A stretch of 64,000 bases of DNA from Gallionella sp. (GCA_023259035.1 JAHFRA010000001.1:1-64000), one strand, 5' to 3'; shown: positions 9,301-19,332, counted from the stretch's first letter. The notes: generated by a model from the sequence alone, not told the origin. Translations and numbers: made by a program.

Positions 9301-9836
9301 GCAAGAAGCTGCGCGTCGCCACTACCTCGCTGGCCGGTTGTTTCGGCTGCCACATGTCCTTGCTCGACATCGACGAGCGGCTGTTTACGCTGCTCGAACT
9401 GGTGGAGCTCGACCGTTCGCCGCTTACCGACATCAAGCACTGCGGGCAGTGCGACATCGGCCTGATCGAGGGCGGCATCTGCAACGCGGAGAACGTGCAT
9501 GTGCTTTACGAATTCAGGAAAAATTGCAAAATCCTGATTGCCATCGGCTCGTGCGCGATCACCGGCGGCCTGCCCGCGCAACGCAACCACCTCGATCTGG
9601 GCAACTGCCTGACAGAGGTGTACCTCACCGAACCGGGGCTGGCGCACGGCCACATCCCGAACGACCCGGAACTGCCGCTGCCGCTGGACAAGGTGCATCC
9701 GCTGCACGAAGTGGTGAAGATCGATTACTTCATTCCCGGCTGTCCGCCGTCGGGCGATGCGATCTGGAAATTTCTCACCGACCTGCTTGCGGGCAAGACA
9801 CCCGAACTCGGACATGGGCTGATCGAATATGACTGA
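9297..9836 (+). CDS. hoxY: [NiFe]-hydrogenase small subunit HoxY
   Basis: HoxY (179 aa) carries the proximal iron-sulfur cluster next to the NiFe site. Cluster motifs CFGCH near residue 15, GSCAITGG in the middle and PGCPPSG near residue 150 are all present. There is no twin-arginine signal, consistent with a cytoplasmic group 3 enzyme. It overlaps hoxU by 4 bases and hoxH by 8, implying translational coupling and 1:1 synthesis. Confidence 0.95.
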   Translation: MSKKLRVATTSLAGCFGCHMSLLDIDERLFTLLELVELDRSPLTDIKHCGQCDIGLIEGGICNAENVHVLYEFRKNCKILIAIGSCAITGGLPAQRNHLDLGNCLTEVYLTEPGLAHGHIPNDPELPLPLDKVHPLHEVVKIDYFIPGCPPSGDAIWKFLTDLLAGKTPELGHGLIEYD

Positions 9837-11325
9837 CCAAATGGATAATCTGGAAACCGCCGCACACCCCGAGAAGCTGCGCCGCGTTGCGATCGATCCG
9901 GTGTCGCGCGTCGAGGGCCACGGCAAGGTCACGCTGCTGCTGGACGAGAATGACCGCGTGCATCAGGTACGGTTGCATATCGTCGAGTTTCGCGGCTTCG
10001 AAAAATTTATTCAGGGGCGACCTTTCTGGGAAGCGCCGGTGATGGTGCAACGGCTGTGCGGCATCTGCCCGGTGAGCCACCATATCGCAGCATCCAAGGC
10101 GATGGACATGATCGTCGGCGCGACAATCACGCCGACGGCGGAGAAGGCGCGGCGGCTGATGCATTACGGCCAAATATTTCAATCCCATGCGTTGCATTTC
10201 TTCCACCTGTGCTCGCCAGACCTGCTGTTCGGTTTCGATTCGGATGTCGCAAAACGCAACATCGTCGGCATCGCCGCCGCTTACCCGGAGATCGCCAAAC
10301 AGGGTGTGCTGTTGCGCAAGTACGGCCAGGAGGTAATTCGCATTACGGCGGGCAAGCGCATCCACGGCACCGGCTCGATACCCGGCGGGGTGAACAAGAA
10401 TGTCAGCGTGGAAGAGCGCGATTATTTGCTGAAGGATATCGGCCAGATGATCAAATGGAGCCGCGATGCGGTCGGCATCGCGCGGCAGTTGTTCGAGCAG
10501 AACCTCGACCTCTACAACAATTTCGGAACTTTCAAGACGCACACGCTCAACCTGGTGCGCGCCGACGGCGCGCTGGATCTGTATCACGGCGGGCTGCGCG
10601 CGCGCGACCTGAACGGCAAGACGCTGTTTGACCACTACGATTACGGGCATTACTGGGACGTGATCTTCGAGGACGTGAAGCCGTGGTCGTACATGAAGTT
10701 CCCGTTCCTGCGCAGCCTCGGACCGGAAACCGGCTGGTATCGCGTCGGCCCGTTGAGCCGCGTGACGCAATGCGACTTCATCCCCACACCCTTGGCGGAA
10801 GAACAGCGCAAGGCGTTCATGGCGTTCAACGGCGGCTCGGCGACGGTCGCGACGCTGGGCTTCCACTGGGCGCGCATGATCGAAATGCTGCATGCCGCCG
10901 AACTGATACAGGAACTGCTGCACGATCCCGACCTGCAAGGCAACGATTTGGTCAATATCGGCAAACGCCAGGCGCGCGGCGTCGGCGTGATCGAGGCGCC
11001 GCGCGGCACGCTGATCCACCATTACAAGGTGGACGAGCACGACCAGATCATCCGCTGCAACCTGATCGTATCAACCACGCACAACAATCAGGCGATGAAC
11101 GAAGCAATCCGCCAAGTGGCGCGGCAATATATCGACGGGCGCAAGCTCACCGAAGGCCTGCTCAACCACATCGAGGTCGCGATCCGCGCCTTCGACCCCT
11201 GCCTGTCCTGTGCCACTCATGCGCTGGGCAAGATGCCGCTGGAAGTGGAGTTGCTGGATGCGGAAACCAGCAGGGTTGATGTGCTGACACGCGCGTCGGA
11301 TGGAACGTTCAGTGCGCAGGGCTGA
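9829..11325 (+). CDS. hoxH: [NiFe]-hydrogenase large subunit HoxH
   Basis: This is the catalytic subunit (498 aa) that holds the NiFe(CN)2CO site. The four ligand cysteines are in RLCGIC (Cys77, Cys80) and DPCLSC (Cys458, Cys461). The motif is followed by ATH464 and a 34-residue tail beginning ALGKMPLE; cleavage after His464 by HoxW would mature the enzyme. With HoxF, U and Y it forms a group 3d NAD+-linked bidirectional hydrogenase. Its stop overlaps the hoxW start by one base. Confidence 0.95.
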   Translation: MTDQMDNLETAAHPEKLRRVAIDPVSRVEGHGKVTLLLDENDRVHQVRLHIVEFRGFEKFIQGRPFWEAPVMVQRLCGICPVSHHIAASKAMDMIVGATITPTAEKARRLMHYGQIFQSHALHFFHLCSPDLLFGFDSDVAKRNIVGIAAAYPEIAKQGVLLRKYGQEVIRITAGKRIHGTGSIPGGVNKNVSVEERDYLLKDIGQMIKWSRDAVGIARQLFEQNLDLYNNFGTFKTHTLNLVRADGALDLYHGGLRARDLNGKTLFDHYDYGHYWDVIFEDVKPWSYMKFPFLRSLGPETGWYRVGPLSRVTQCDFIPTPLAEEQRKAFMAFNGGSATVATLGFHWARMIEMLHAAELIQELLHDPDLQGNDLVNIGKRQARGVGVIEAPRGTLIHHYKVDEHDQIIRCNLIVSTTHNNQAMNEAIRQVARQYIDGRKLTEGLLNHIEVAIRAFDPCLSCATHALGKMPLEVELLDAETSRVDVLTRASDGTFSAQG

Positions 11326-11804
11326 TGACAGCACCCATTCTAGTCTTCGCCATCGGCAACGAATCGCGCGGCGACGATGCGCTTGCGCCGTTGCTGCTGC
11401 GCCAACTTCAAACTGAATGCATCGCGCAAATCGAGCTGATCGAGGATTACCAGTTGCAGGTCGAGCATGTCACCGACCTGATAGGACGCAGCGCAGTGTT
11501 GTTCGTCGATGCCGATGTGTCCTGCGTCGAGCCGTTCCATCTTTCCGAGATTGCCGCCGCAAAGGACAGCAGCTACACCAGCCATGTGATGACGCCGTTC
11601 GCGCTGCTGCATACTTACCGGCAGGTGTATGGAACAGATGCGCCTCCCGCTTTTCTGCTGCGTATTCGCGGTTACGATTTCGAGCTGGGCAACCCGTTGA
11701 GCGACAAGGCAGCGGACAATCTGGAAGTGGCAACGGAGCAGGTACGCGCATTGTGCGCGGATGGCAATCTGCAAAGCTGGCGGCAGCGCTTGGTAAATGT
11801 CTGA
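11325..11804 (+). CDS. hoxW: Hydrogenase maturation endopeptidase HoxW
   Basis: This 159-residue protein belongs to the HycI/HoxW protease family that removes the C-terminal tail of the large subunit after nickel insertion. It begins with the family signature GNESRGDDA and has the nickel-sensing acidic residues in the expected region (DADVS near residue 63). It follows hoxH with a one-base stop/start overlap, so HoxH is its expected substrate. Confidence 0.9.
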   Translation: MTAPILVFAIGNESRGDDALAPLLLRQLQTECIAQIELIEDYQLQVEHVTDLIGRSAVLFVDADVSCVEPFHLSEIAAAKDSSYTSHVMTPFALLHTYRQVYGTDAPPAFLLRIRGYDFELGNPLSDKAADNLEVATEQVRALCADGNLQSWRQRLVNV

Positions 11805-11861
11805 CGCCATGTATAGTAAGCTTCGCCTGAATCTCAATCCCGCAATGTCGAAGATATTTCC

Positions 11862-12812
11862 ATGAAGCAAGAGGGCTACGCAACAACCTTGGAGTGGCTG
11901 AAAACGAATCCCTCCCTTGATGAGCTGTGCGCCAAATACCCCTCAGAATGGGCGGCGGTGCAACAGGAAATTTCCGCCATTGTCGAGCGCGGTGTCGCGG
12001 AAGAATTGAAGGCCTACCTCGAGCGCCTCTCCGCACAGGCAGCGCCAAACAAGTCATCTTCCGGGAACCGGCAGAAAAACAGGGAAGCCGTCCTGTCGCA
12101 ATTTATCCGCAGCCGCATGGCGCACGAGTCCGTCAAGAAACTTTGCCTGTCCACGCTGGCCGCCGATGCGGGTGCAACGAAAGGCAAGCTGCGCTTCAAT
12201 CTGCTCAATGGCTATATTGCCCAGCAGCTGCTGTTTTCCAGGGGGCTGGAGCGCAAGCCGGTTTCGCTGTTCTGGTTCCGCCTGTTCTGGCCGCTGGTCT
12301 GGCAGAAGAAGCGGCTCATGCCATTGGTGCAACCCAGGGGGATTTATTGTTTCTATTCGCGCGAGTTGGTCGAGGCGCTGGCCGGGATGATCGCTTCCAG
12401 AAGCTGTCTGGAAATCGGCGCGGGGGACGGTACCCTGTCGTGCTTTCTGAAGGATCGGGGCGTGGCGCTTACCGCAACGGACAATCATGGCTGGAGCCAA
12501 GCAGTGGAGTATCCCGACTGGGTCATCAAGCTCAATGCCCGCGAGGCATTGGTTACTTATTCTCCAGAGGTGGTCATCTGTTCGTGGCCGCCAGCGCAGA
12601 ACGATTTCGAACGCCACGTGTTCACGACGCCCAGTGTGCGGCTCTATATCGTCATCGGTAGCCGTCACCAGTTTGCCTTTGGCAACTGGAAAGACTACCG
12701 GCAGCAATCCGCTTTCGAGCTTGAAGAGGACAAGAAGCTGGGTGCGCTGCTGTTGCCTCCCGAACTGGAGTCCGCTGTCTATGTGTTTCGGCGGAAAAAC
12801 GGCCATGCATGA
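11862..12812 (+). CDS. SAM-dependent methyltransferase-like protein inside the hox-hyp operon, function unknown
   Basis: The 316-residue product has a helical N-terminal ~90 residues and a conserved middle region (LNGYIAQQLL, FYSRELVEALAGMI). A class I methyltransferase nucleotide-binding motif follows near residue 183 (CLEIGAGDGTLSCFL), with an acidic strand end (TATD) after it. SWPPAQNDFE could occupy the position of the usual catalytic motif IV. It is not a standard hydrogenase maturation factor. It sits between hoxW and hypA, 57 bases after the former and overlapping the latter by 8 bases, so it is likely co-transcribed and coupled with hypA. Its substrate is unknown; it may be an accessory factor or an unrelated passenger. 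Confidence 0.7.
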   Translation: MKQEGYATTLEWLKTNPSLDELCAKYPSEWAAVQQEISAIVERGVAEELKAYLERLSAQAAPNKSSSGNRQKNREAVLSQFIRSRMAHESVKKLCLSTLAADAGATKGKLRFNLLNGYIAQQLLFSRGLERKPVSLFWFRLFWPLVWQKKRLMPLVQPRGIYCFYSRELVEALAGMIASRSCLEIGAGDGTLSCFLKDRGVALTATDNHGWSQAVEYPDWVIKLNAREALVTYSPEVVICSWPPAQNDFERHVFTTPSVRLYIVIGSRHQFAFGNWKDYRQQSAFELEEDKKLGALLLPPELESAVYVFRRKNGHA

Positions 12813-13146
12813 AATGTCGTTGGCTGAAAACGTACTGCAAATCATCGAAGATGCGGCGCAGCAGCAGGGGTTCGCGCGGGTCAGAACGGTGTGGCTGGAA
12901 ATCGGCCAACTGGCCTGCGTGGAGCAGGAATCGTTGCGTTTCGGCTTCGATGTGGTGACGCGCGGCAGCATTGCGGAACAGGCGCGACTGGAAATTATCG
13001 AGACAGCTGGGCAGGGCCGCTGTGAAAAATGCGCGCAAAATTTTCCATTGGCCGCGCTTTATGAGGCATGCCCGGAATGCGGGAGCTATGATGTCAAGGT
13101 GACCGGTGGTGACGGGATGCGCATCAAAGAGCTGGAAGTCGAATAA
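12805..13146 (+). CDS. hypA: Hydrogenase nickel incorporation protein HypA
   Basis: HypA (113 aa) delivers nickel to the hydrogenase large subunit with HypB. The start at 12805 gives the obligatory MHEMS N-terminus whose His2 binds nickel. The zinc site is formed by CEKC and CPEC. It overlaps the end of the methyltransferase-like gene by 8 bases; hypB follows after 9 bases. Confidence 0.93.
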   Translation: MHEMSLAENVLQIIEDAAQQQGFARVRTVWLEIGQLACVEQESLRFGFDVVTRGSIAEQARLEIIETAGQGRCEKCAQNFPLAALYEACPECGSYDVKVTGGDGMRIKELEVE

Positions 13147-13155
13147 GGAGCAGGT

Positions 13156-13968
13156 ATGTGTGTTACATGCGGATGTGGAATTGGACAGACGCTCATCGGC
13201 GGGTATGCGCTCCGGCAGCAACGCAAACCGGGCGAGCCGATGCGCTTTCGTTTGCATGAGAAGGATGCGCTGGTTTCGGACGTGAGCGCTTCCCGTATCG
13301 TGAAGCTTGAACAGGACCTCCTCGCCAAGAACAACGTCTACGCCGATACAAACCGCCGCTATTTGTCCGCGCACGGTATTTTTGCGCTCAACCTGGTATC
13401 CAGCCCCGGCTCCGGCAAGACCACGCTGCTGGTGAAGACCATCGCAGCGTTGAATGGAACGCCGCCGCTCGCGGTCATCGAGGGCGACCAGCAGACCGAA
13501 AACGATGCGGCGCGCATCCGTGCTGCCGGTGCACCGGCTATCCAGATCAACACCGGCAAGGGCTGCCATCTGGATGCGCGGATGGTCGGCCAAGCCGTGC
13601 AGCAGCTGAACTTGCAGGACGACAGCCTGTTGCTGATCGAGAACGTCGGCAATCTGGTCTGTCCTGCCAGCTTCGATCTGGGCGAGGCGCACAAGGTGGT
13701 GATCCTGTCGGTGACCGAGGGAGAAGACAAGCCGCTCAAGTATCCCGACATGTTCCGCGCGGCAGATATGATGCTGCTCAACAAATGCGACCTGCTGCCG
13801 CATCTGACCTTCGATGCCGATCTCGCTGTCGAATATGCGCACCGCATCAACCCCAAGCTGCAAGTGATCCATATCTCGGCAACCAGCGGCGATGGAATGC
13901 CGGAATGGCTGGCGTGGATCAGGGAAGGCTGCCGCAACGCGGCTGCCGCGAAAGCGTCGCTTGGATAA
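13156..13968 (+). CDS. hypB: Hydrogenase nickel incorporation GTPase HypB
   Basis: HypB (270 aa) is the GTPase for nickel insertion. The N-terminus carries the high-affinity metal motif (MCVTCGCG). The G-domain shows [10 protein letters not shown] (P-loop), [10 protein letters not shown] and NKCD. There is no histidine-rich stretch, so nickel storage is not expected. AAGGAG precedes the ATG. Confidence 0.95.
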   Translation: MCVTCGCGIGQTLIGGYALRQQRKPGEPMRFRLHEKDALVSDVSASRIVKLEQDLLAKNNVYADTNRRYLSAHGIFALNLVSSPGSGKTTLLVKTIAALNGTPPLAVIEGDQQTENDAARIRAAGAPAIQINTGKGCHLDARMVGQAVQQLNLQDDSLLLIENVGNLVCPASFDLGEAHKVVILSVTEGEDKPLKYPDMFRAADMMLLNKCDLLPHLTFDADLAVEYAHRINPKLQVIHISATSGDGMPEWLAWIREGCRNAAAAKASLG

Positions 13969-15133
13969 AACCATTGCTTTGCCGTTTGCCGGCCCACCGA
14001 TTCTGGCCTGCGGCGCATGGCTGAAAAACACCGTCTGCGTCACGCGCGGCAACGAGGCGCATGTTTCGCAACTGATCGGCGATCTGGACAGCGCCGAGGC
14101 GCGGCTGATGCTCGACAGTACCGTGGCGCGCCTGTGCCACGAACTCGATGTGCAGCCGGAGATCGTCGCGCACGATCTGCACCCCGATTTTTACAGCACC
14201 CAGTTCGCGTATGCCTATGCCGCACGGCGCGGTCTGCCGATGGTCGCCGTGCAGCACCACCACGCGCACATCGCCGCGATCTGCGCCGAACATCACATCC
14301 ATGATGCAGTGCTCGGGTTGGCATTGGATGGCGTGGGGCTGGGCACCGATAACACGCCGTGGGGCGGCGAATTGTTGCTCGTGGAGGACGCGGGGTTCGA
14401 GCGCCCGGGGCACTTGGCGCCACTCCCCATGCCCGGCGGCGACCGCGCCGCGCGCGAACCGTGGCGCATGGCGGCAGCGGTGCTGTTTCAACTGGGCCGC
14501 GGCGACGAAATTGCGCAACGCTTTCCCGACCAGCCGGGAGCGCAGACGGTGGCGGCGATGCTGCAACGCAACTTGAACTGCCCGGCCACCTCCAGCACCG
14601 GGCGGCTGTTCGATGCCGCTGCAGGATTGCTCGGCGTGAACGAGATACAGGCCTTCGAGGCGCAGGCAGCGATCCGGTTGCAGGAACTGGCGCAGCGCCA
14701 CGGACAGGTCGCGCCGCTGGAAGGAGGCTGGCGGATTGATGAGAAAGGTGTGCTGGATTTCTCGCCGCTGCTCGCGGTGCTGGCCGATTGCCCAAAAGTA
14801 AACAATGGTGCGAACCATGGCGCGGCGCTGTTCCATGCCACGCTCGCCGCAGGTCTGTCCGAATGGGTGGAACGCGCCGCCTGTCGGCACAACATCGCCG
14901 TTGTCGCATTGGGCGGCGGCTGCTTCCACAATGAAATCCTGTTGCGCACCCTGTCTGACAGGCTTGCTGCGCAAGGGCTGCGGGTGCTGACGGCGCAGCG
15001 GATGCAGCCCAACGACAGCGCGATTTCACTCGGTCAGGCATGGGTTGCGATGCAACGTGTCAAGCAAAAAATTGCGTGTGTCACGCTATTACCAACGCCT
15101 TTGGTGGGGAGTTGCAGGAGAAATGAGAAATGA
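13961..15133 (+). CDS. hypF: Short HypF: only the C-terminal carbamoyltransferase (Kae1-like) domain
   Basis: HypF makes the thiocarbamate precursor of the active-site cyanide ligands. Full HypF is about 750 residues with acylphosphatase, zinc-finger, YrdC-like and Kae1-like domains. Here only the last is present (about 390 aa): [11 protein letters not shown] at the start, [13 protein letters not shown], the metal motif QHHHAHIAA and [10 protein letters not shown]. The proposed start is a TTG at 13961 overlapping hypB by 8 bases; an ATG at 13892 would overlap hypB by 77 bases and add unlike residues. A similarly short HypF1 is known in Ralstonia eutropha. No gene for the missing domains is in the window. 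The stop overlaps hypE. Confidence 0.85.
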   Translation: MDKTIALPFAGPPILACGAWLKNTVCVTRGNEAHVSQLIGDLDSAEARLMLDSTVARLCHELDVQPEIVAHDLHPDFYSTQFAYAYAARRGLPMVAVQHHHAHIAAICAEHHIHDAVLGLALDGVGLGTDNTPWGGELLLVEDAGFERPGHLAPLPMPGGDRAAREPWRMAAAVLFQLGRGDEIAQRFPDQPGAQTVAAMLQRNLNCPATSSTGRLFDAAAGLLGVNEIQAFEAQAAIRLQELAQRHGQVAPLEGGWRIDEKGVLDFSPLLAVLADCPKVNNGANHGAALFHATLAAGLSEWVERAACRHNIAVVALGGGCFHNEILLRTLSDRLAAQGLRVLTAQRMQPNDSAISLGQAWVAMQRVKQKIACVTLLPTPLVGSCRRNEK

Positions 15134-16179
15134 GCACAACCAAGCATGGCTATGTACGTCCGGTCGATTTCAAGGAGGGCCGCGTGGATATGTCACATGG
15201 CTCCGGTGGCCGCACCATGGCGCAACTGATTTCGGAGCTGTTCTCTGCGGCTTTCAACAATGAATATCTGGCGCAAGGCAATGATGGCGCGTTGCTGCCG
15301 ATGGCTGAGGGGCGATTGGTAATGGCCGTTGATAGTCATGTTGTCTCGCCGCTGTTCTTTGCCGGCGGCGACATCGGCTGTCTGTCGGTGCATGGCACCG
15401 TCAACGATGTTGCGGTGATGGGGGCGAAGCCGCTGTATCTGGCCGCTTCTTTTATTCTTGAGGAAGGCTTTCCGCTGGCCGACCTGAAACGCATTGTCGA
15501 ATCCATGGCGCACGCTGCGCGTGAGGCGGGCGTACACATCGTTGCCGGCGATACCAAAGTGGTGGAACAAGGCAAAGGCGACGGCGTGTTCATTACCACC
15601 ACCGGCGTGGGCGTGATGCGGGAAGGCGTGACTCTTTCCGGCGATCAGGCTCGGGCTGGGGATAAAATCCTGCTGTCCGGCACGATAGGGGATCACGGCA
15701 TGGCGATTCTCTCGCAACGTGAAGGCATGACCTTCGATGCGCCCATCGTGTCGGACACGGCGGCATTGAACAGCCTGGTTGCGGATATGCTGGACAGTGG
15801 CGCCAGGCTGCGCGTGTTGCGCGACCCGACGCGCGGCGGGCTGGCCACCACGCTCAATGAAATCGCCAGGCAATCAGGCGTGGGCATGATGTTGCATGAA
15901 TCCGCCATCGCGGTGAATCAGCCCGTCGAAGCAGCCTGCGAGTTTCTCGGTTTTGATCCGCTGTATGTCGCCAACGAGGGCAAGCTGGTCGCCATTTGTG
16001 CGCCGGAAGACGCCGACCGATTGCTCGAAGTGATGCGCACCCATCCGCTTGGCCGAGAAGCATCGATCATCGGCGAGGTGGTGGAAGATGCCCATTGCTT
16101 CGTGCAGATGACGACCAAGCTGGGCGGCCGCCGCATCGTTGACTGGCTGACGGGCGAACAGTTGCCGCGGATTTGTTGA
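15130..16179 (+). CDS. hypE: Hydrogenase maturation protein HypE
   Basis: HypE (349 aa) receives the carbamoyl group on its C-terminal cysteine and dehydrates it to cyanide using ATP. The protein ends in the invariant PRIC. The AIR-synthase-like fold is seen in SHGSGGRTM near the start, VNDVAVMGAKP and RDPTRGGLATTLNE. It overlaps hypF by 4 bases. Confidence 0.95.
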   Translation: MSTTKHGYVRPVDFKEGRVDMSHGSGGRTMAQLISELFSAAFNNEYLAQGNDGALLPMAEGRLVMAVDSHVVSPLFFAGGDIGCLSVHGTVNDVAVMGAKPLYLAASFILEEGFPLADLKRIVESMAHAAREAGVHIVAGDTKVVEQGKGDGVFITTTGVGVMREGVTLSGDQARAGDKILLSGTIGDHGMAILSQREGMTFDAPIVSDTAALNSLVADMLDSGARLRVLRDPTRGGLATTLNEIARQSGVGMMLHESAIAVNQPVEAACEFLGFDPLYVANEGKLVAICAPEDADRLLEVMRTHPLGREASIIGEVVEDAHCFVQMTTKLGGRRIVDWLTGEQLPRIC

Positions 16180-16229
16180 TGAAAGAGCGCCGGATCAGGC
16201 GTGACGAATTAGATTAGAGAGGTGCCTGT

Positions 16230-16475
16230 ATGTGTCTTGCCATTCCGGCCTGCGTCGAACAACTCATTGCTGAAGACAGTGCCATCGTCAATCTGGGCGG
16301 GGTGCGCAAGGAAATATCGCTTGCGCTGCTGGACGATGTGGCGGTCGGCGATTATGTGATCGTGCATGTTGGCTACGCGCTGCAAAAGCTCGATCAGGCC
16401 GAGGCTGAACGCACGCTGGAGATGTTTGCCCAACTGAGTGCAATGAATGATTTGCCTGATGAATCGCCATCATGA
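16230..16475 (+). CDS. hypC: Hydrogenase assembly chaperone HypC
   Basis: HypC (81 aa) binds HypD and the immature large subunit and carries the Fe(CN)2CO unit. The N-terminus MCLAIP supplies the essential Cys2, and VHVGYAL is the conserved internal motif. GAGAGGTG precedes the ATG, and the gene overlaps hypD by 4 bases (ATGA). Confidence 0.95.
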   Translation: MCLAIPACVEQLIAEDSAIVNLGGVRKEISLALLDDVAVGDYVIVHVGYALQKLDQAEAERTLEMFAQLSAMNDLPDESPS

Positions 16476-17599
16476 AATACGTGGATGAATTTCGTGACGG
16501 CGCGCTGGCGAAAAATATTGCCGCCAACATCGCGCGCGAGGTAAATCCCAGCCGCCGCTATCACCTGATGGAATTCTGCGGCGGCCATACCCACGCGATT
16601 TCACGCTATGGCCTCGCCGACCTGCTGCCCGCCAATGTGCGCATGATCCACGGCCCCGGCTGTCCGGTGTGCGTGCTGCCGGCGGGGCGGGTGGAAAACG
16701 CGATCCAACTCGCGCAAACACCGGGGCTGATCCTGTGCTGTTACGGCGACATGCTGCGCGTGCCGGCCGCTGGCGGCATGAGCCTGCTGAAGGCCAAGGC
16801 GCGCGGTGCGGATGTGCGCATCGTGTATTCCAGCGCCGACGCGGTGAAGATCGCGCAGGAAAACCCGCAGCGGCAGGTGGTGTTTTTGGCGATCGGTTTT
16901 GAGACCACCACGCCACCGACGGCGCTGGTAATCCGGCAAGCGCAGGCGCTCGGCCTGACCAATTTCAGCGTGTTCTGCAACCATGTGCTGACCCCTTCTG
17001 CGATCTCGCACATCCTGCAGTCGCCGGAAATACGCCAGCTCGGCGTGCTGACGCTGGACGGCTTCATCGGTCCGGCGCATGTGTCGACGGTGATCGGCAG
17101 CCGCCCTTACGAATACTTCGCCGAGGAGTTTCAGAAGCCGGTGGTGATCGCCGGCTTCGAGCCGCTCGACGTGATGCAGGCGATATTGATGCTGGTGCGC
17201 CAGTTGAACGAGGGTCGCGCCGAAGTGGAAAACGAGTTCTCCCGCGCCGTGACGCGCGACGGCAACGTCAAGGCGCAATTGCTGGTCGCGGAGGTGTTCG
17301 AGTTGCGCCGTGTGTTCGAATGGCGCGGCCTCGGGCCGGTACCTTACAGTGCGCTGCGCATCAAGAAGCAATATGCAGATTCCGATGCCGAATTGCGCTT
17401 TAATATTCCGGTGATTTCGATCGCCGACAACAAGGCATGCGAATGCGGCGCGATCCTGCGCGGCGTGAAGAGCCCGCAGGACTGCAAATTGTTCGGCATG
17501 GTTTGCACACCGGATAATCCGATGGGTTCGTGCATGGTTTCAAGTGAAGGCGCATGTGCGGCGCATTACAGTTATGGAAGATTTCGGGAGGCCGCTTAA
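16472..17599 (+). CDS. hypD: Hydrogenase maturation iron-sulfur protein HypD
   Basis: HypD (375 aa) is the 4Fe-4S scaffold on which the Fe(CN)2CO group is assembled with HypC. Key motifs are [14 protein letters not shown] and the C-terminal cysteine set (CECGAILRG, then a [17 protein letters not shown] stretch). It is the last gene of the locus. No hypX or nickel permease gene follows. Confidence 0.95.
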   Translation: MKYVDEFRDGALAKNIAANIAREVNPSRRYHLMEFCGGHTHAISRYGLADLLPANVRMIHGPGCPVCVLPAGRVENAIQLAQTPGLILCCYGDMLRVPAAGGMSLLKAKARGADVRIVYSSADAVKIAQENPQRQVVFLAIGFETTTPPTALVIRQAQALGLTNFSVFCNHVLTPSAISHILQSPEIRQLGVLTLDGFIGPAHVSTVIGSRPYEYFAEEFQKPVVIAGFEPLDVMQAILMLVRQLNEGRAEVENEFSRAVTRDGNVKAQLLVAEVFELRRVFEWRGLGPVPYSALRIKKQYADSDAELRFNIPVISIADNKACECGAILRGVKSPQDCKLFGMVCTPDNPMGSCMVSSEGACAAHYSYGRFREAA

Positions 17600-17959
17600 C
17601 GCGTAGCGGGAAAACCACCGGCCTTTCCAGAGGTACATGCTCCTGATATTCCCCAGAAGGCTGCACTCGACGCGAAGCTATATCAGCCCGATGCAGTTCG
17701 GGCAAAACTGGTTTGCGGTACAGTTGAAGGATGCCGCATAATGAGCGCGTTAAAAAATACGGGCTACAGAGGCAAGGTTGGTATCGAAGCATAAGCGGGG
17801 TGGCAACTGCAGTTGTTGGGTTGATAGACGAAGAATGAGTGGCAATGGAGTTGCGGTGAAGGCTCATATCGGCGAAGCCGATGTGAAGCTGCGAAAGTAG
17901 TGGCCGGAACCAACACGCGACGCAGCGATACGCCAGATAAATGAATTTTAGAGGTTACA
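17600..17959. other. Non-coding gap after hypD
   Basis: These 360 bases lack a supported gene. An open frame of about 60 codons runs through 17605-17794 without a start signal, and the opposite strand has a shadow frame. The sequence may be a remnant of something larger but I cannot identify it. The only functional signal is the AGAGG before the maf TTG start. Confidence 0.5.
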
Positions 17960-18547
17960 TTGTTGAATTCTCAGTTGCTTGTTTTAGCCTCCACCTCCAT
18001 CTACCGCAGCGAACTCCTCAAACGATTGCAACTTCCGTTTGAGACCGCCGCGCCCGATGTGGATGAAACCGCCCTGCCGGACGAATCCGCGCGCGCCACC
18101 TCGTTGCGCCTCGCGCAGCAGAAAGCCCGTGCCGTGGCATCCAGATACCCGGATGCGCTGATTATCGGCTCCGACCAGGTCGCGCTGCTGGAAGGCAACC
18201 AGCTCGGCAAACCACTCACCCACGACAATGCGGTCAAGCAACTGCGCGCCATGCGCGGCAAGACCACCTGTTTCTATACTGCGCTGGCGCTGCTGAACAG
18301 CAAGACCGGCAATATGCAAGCCGAAGTGGCGGAAAACCATGTCACACTGCGCGATCTCAGCGATGCGGAAATCGAAGGCTATTTACTCAAGGAGCAGCCC
18401 TACCACTGTGCCGGCAGCGCAAAATCAGAGGGGCTGGGCATCGCGCTGATGAGCAAGATGACCGGCGACGACCCGAATGCGCTGGTCGGCCTGCCGCTGA
18501 TTCTGCTGATCGGAATGCTGCGCCGCGAAAACGTGCGGCTGTTTTAA
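17960..18547 (+). CDS. Maf-family nucleotide pyrophosphatase
   Basis: Maf/YceF-type enzymes hydrolyse non-canonical or modified nucleoside triphosphates (m7GTP for YceF). The product (195 aa) has the substrate-binding start [22 protein letters not shown], the catalytic [11 protein letters not shown] and [13 protein letters not shown]. No ATG fits; the start is one of two TTG codons at 17960/17963 preceded by AGAGG. It is followed closely by the methylase-family gene. Confidence 0.85.
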   Translation: MLNSQLLVLASTSIYRSELLKRLQLPFETAAPDVDETALPDESARATSLRLAQQKARAVASRYPDALIIGSDQVALLEGNQLGKPLTHDNAVKQLRAMRGKTTCFYTALALLNSKTGNMQAEVAENHVTLRDLSDAEIEGYLLKEQPYHCAGSAKSEGLGIALMSKMTGDDPNALVGLPLILLIGMLRRENVRLF

Positions 18548-18552
18548 ATTCC

Positions 18553-19272
18553 ATGACCCACGGCACGCTCTACCTGATCCCCTGCACGCTGGGGGGCGAT
18601 ACGCCTGCCGGACAGGTGTTGCCGCAACATGTCATCGACATCGCGCGCAAGCTGCGGCATTTCGTGGTGGAGCAACCCAAGACCGCGCGGCAATTCCTCT
18701 CAGCGCTCAAACCCGAACAACCGATCCAGTCGCTGCATTTCGCCGCGCTCAACGAACACACCGCGCCTGAAGATTTGGCGGAACTGCTCGCCCCGCTGCT
18801 GGCCGGGCATGATGTCGGCATCATTTCCGAAGCGGGCTGCCCCGGTGTCGCCGACCCCGGCGCAGATTTGGTCAATCTGGCGCACCGCAACGGCATCCGC
18901 GTCGTGCCGCTGGTCGGCCCCTCCTCCATCTTGCTGGCATTGATGGCTTCCGGTTTGAATGGCCAATGCTTCGCCTTCCACGGCTATCTGCCCATCGAAG
19001 ACGAGGAAAGAAACAAGACGATTGCGGCGCTGGAAGCCGAATCGGCCAAGCGCAAGCAAACCCAGCTATTTATCGAAACGCCGTACCGCAACGAAAAGAT
19101 GTTCAAAGCCTTGCTCGCCCAATGCCGCCCGCAAACGCTGCTGTGCGTCGCCACCGACCTCACGTTGCCCGGCGAATCGATCCAGACACGCTCTATCGCC
19201 CAGTGGAAAGCCCAGCTCATGCCGCCACTGAATAAACGCCCGAGTCTGTTCCTGCTGCTCGCCGCCGGTTAG
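18553..19272 (+). CDS. Tetrapyrrole-methylase (RsmI-like) family protein
   Basis: The 239-residue protein has the SAM-binding fold of the corrin/porphyrin methylase family to which RsmI (2'-O-methylation of 16S rRNA C1402) belongs: [47 protein letters not shown] and [11 protein letters not shown]. The N-terminus differs from canonical RsmI (LYVVATPIGN), so it may be a divergent paralogue with another substrate. It lies 6 bases after maf. Confidence 0.75.
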   Translation: MTHGTLYLIPCTLGGDTPAGQVLPQHVIDIARKLRHFVVEQPKTARQFLSALKPEQPIQSLHFAALNEHTAPEDLAELLAPLLAGHDVGIISEAGCPGVADPGADLVNLAHRNGIRVVPLVGPSSILLALMASGLNGQCFAFHGYLPIEDEERNKTIAALEAESAKRKQTQLFIETPYRNEKMFKALLAQCRPQTLLCVATDLTLPGESIQTRSIAQWKAQLMPPLNKRPSLFLLLAAG

Positions 19273-19303
19273 CCGGATCCCCCCGCAAAAACCACTTATT
19301 TAT

Positions 19304-19332
19304 TTGCATGTACCGGCGCTTTCTGGTATTAA
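19304..19332 (+). promoter_or_regulatory. Predicted sigma-70 promoter of dksA
   Basis: TTGCAT at 19304-19309 and TATTAA at 19327-19332 are separated by 17 bases. Transcription would start near 19339, upstream of the ATG at 19367. This supports that start over an in-frame ATG at 19304. Confidence 0.5.

Noticed and set aside
9775-11040. 421-codon open frame antisense to hoxH
   Set aside because: It is a shadow of hoxH in GC-rich DNA without motifs.
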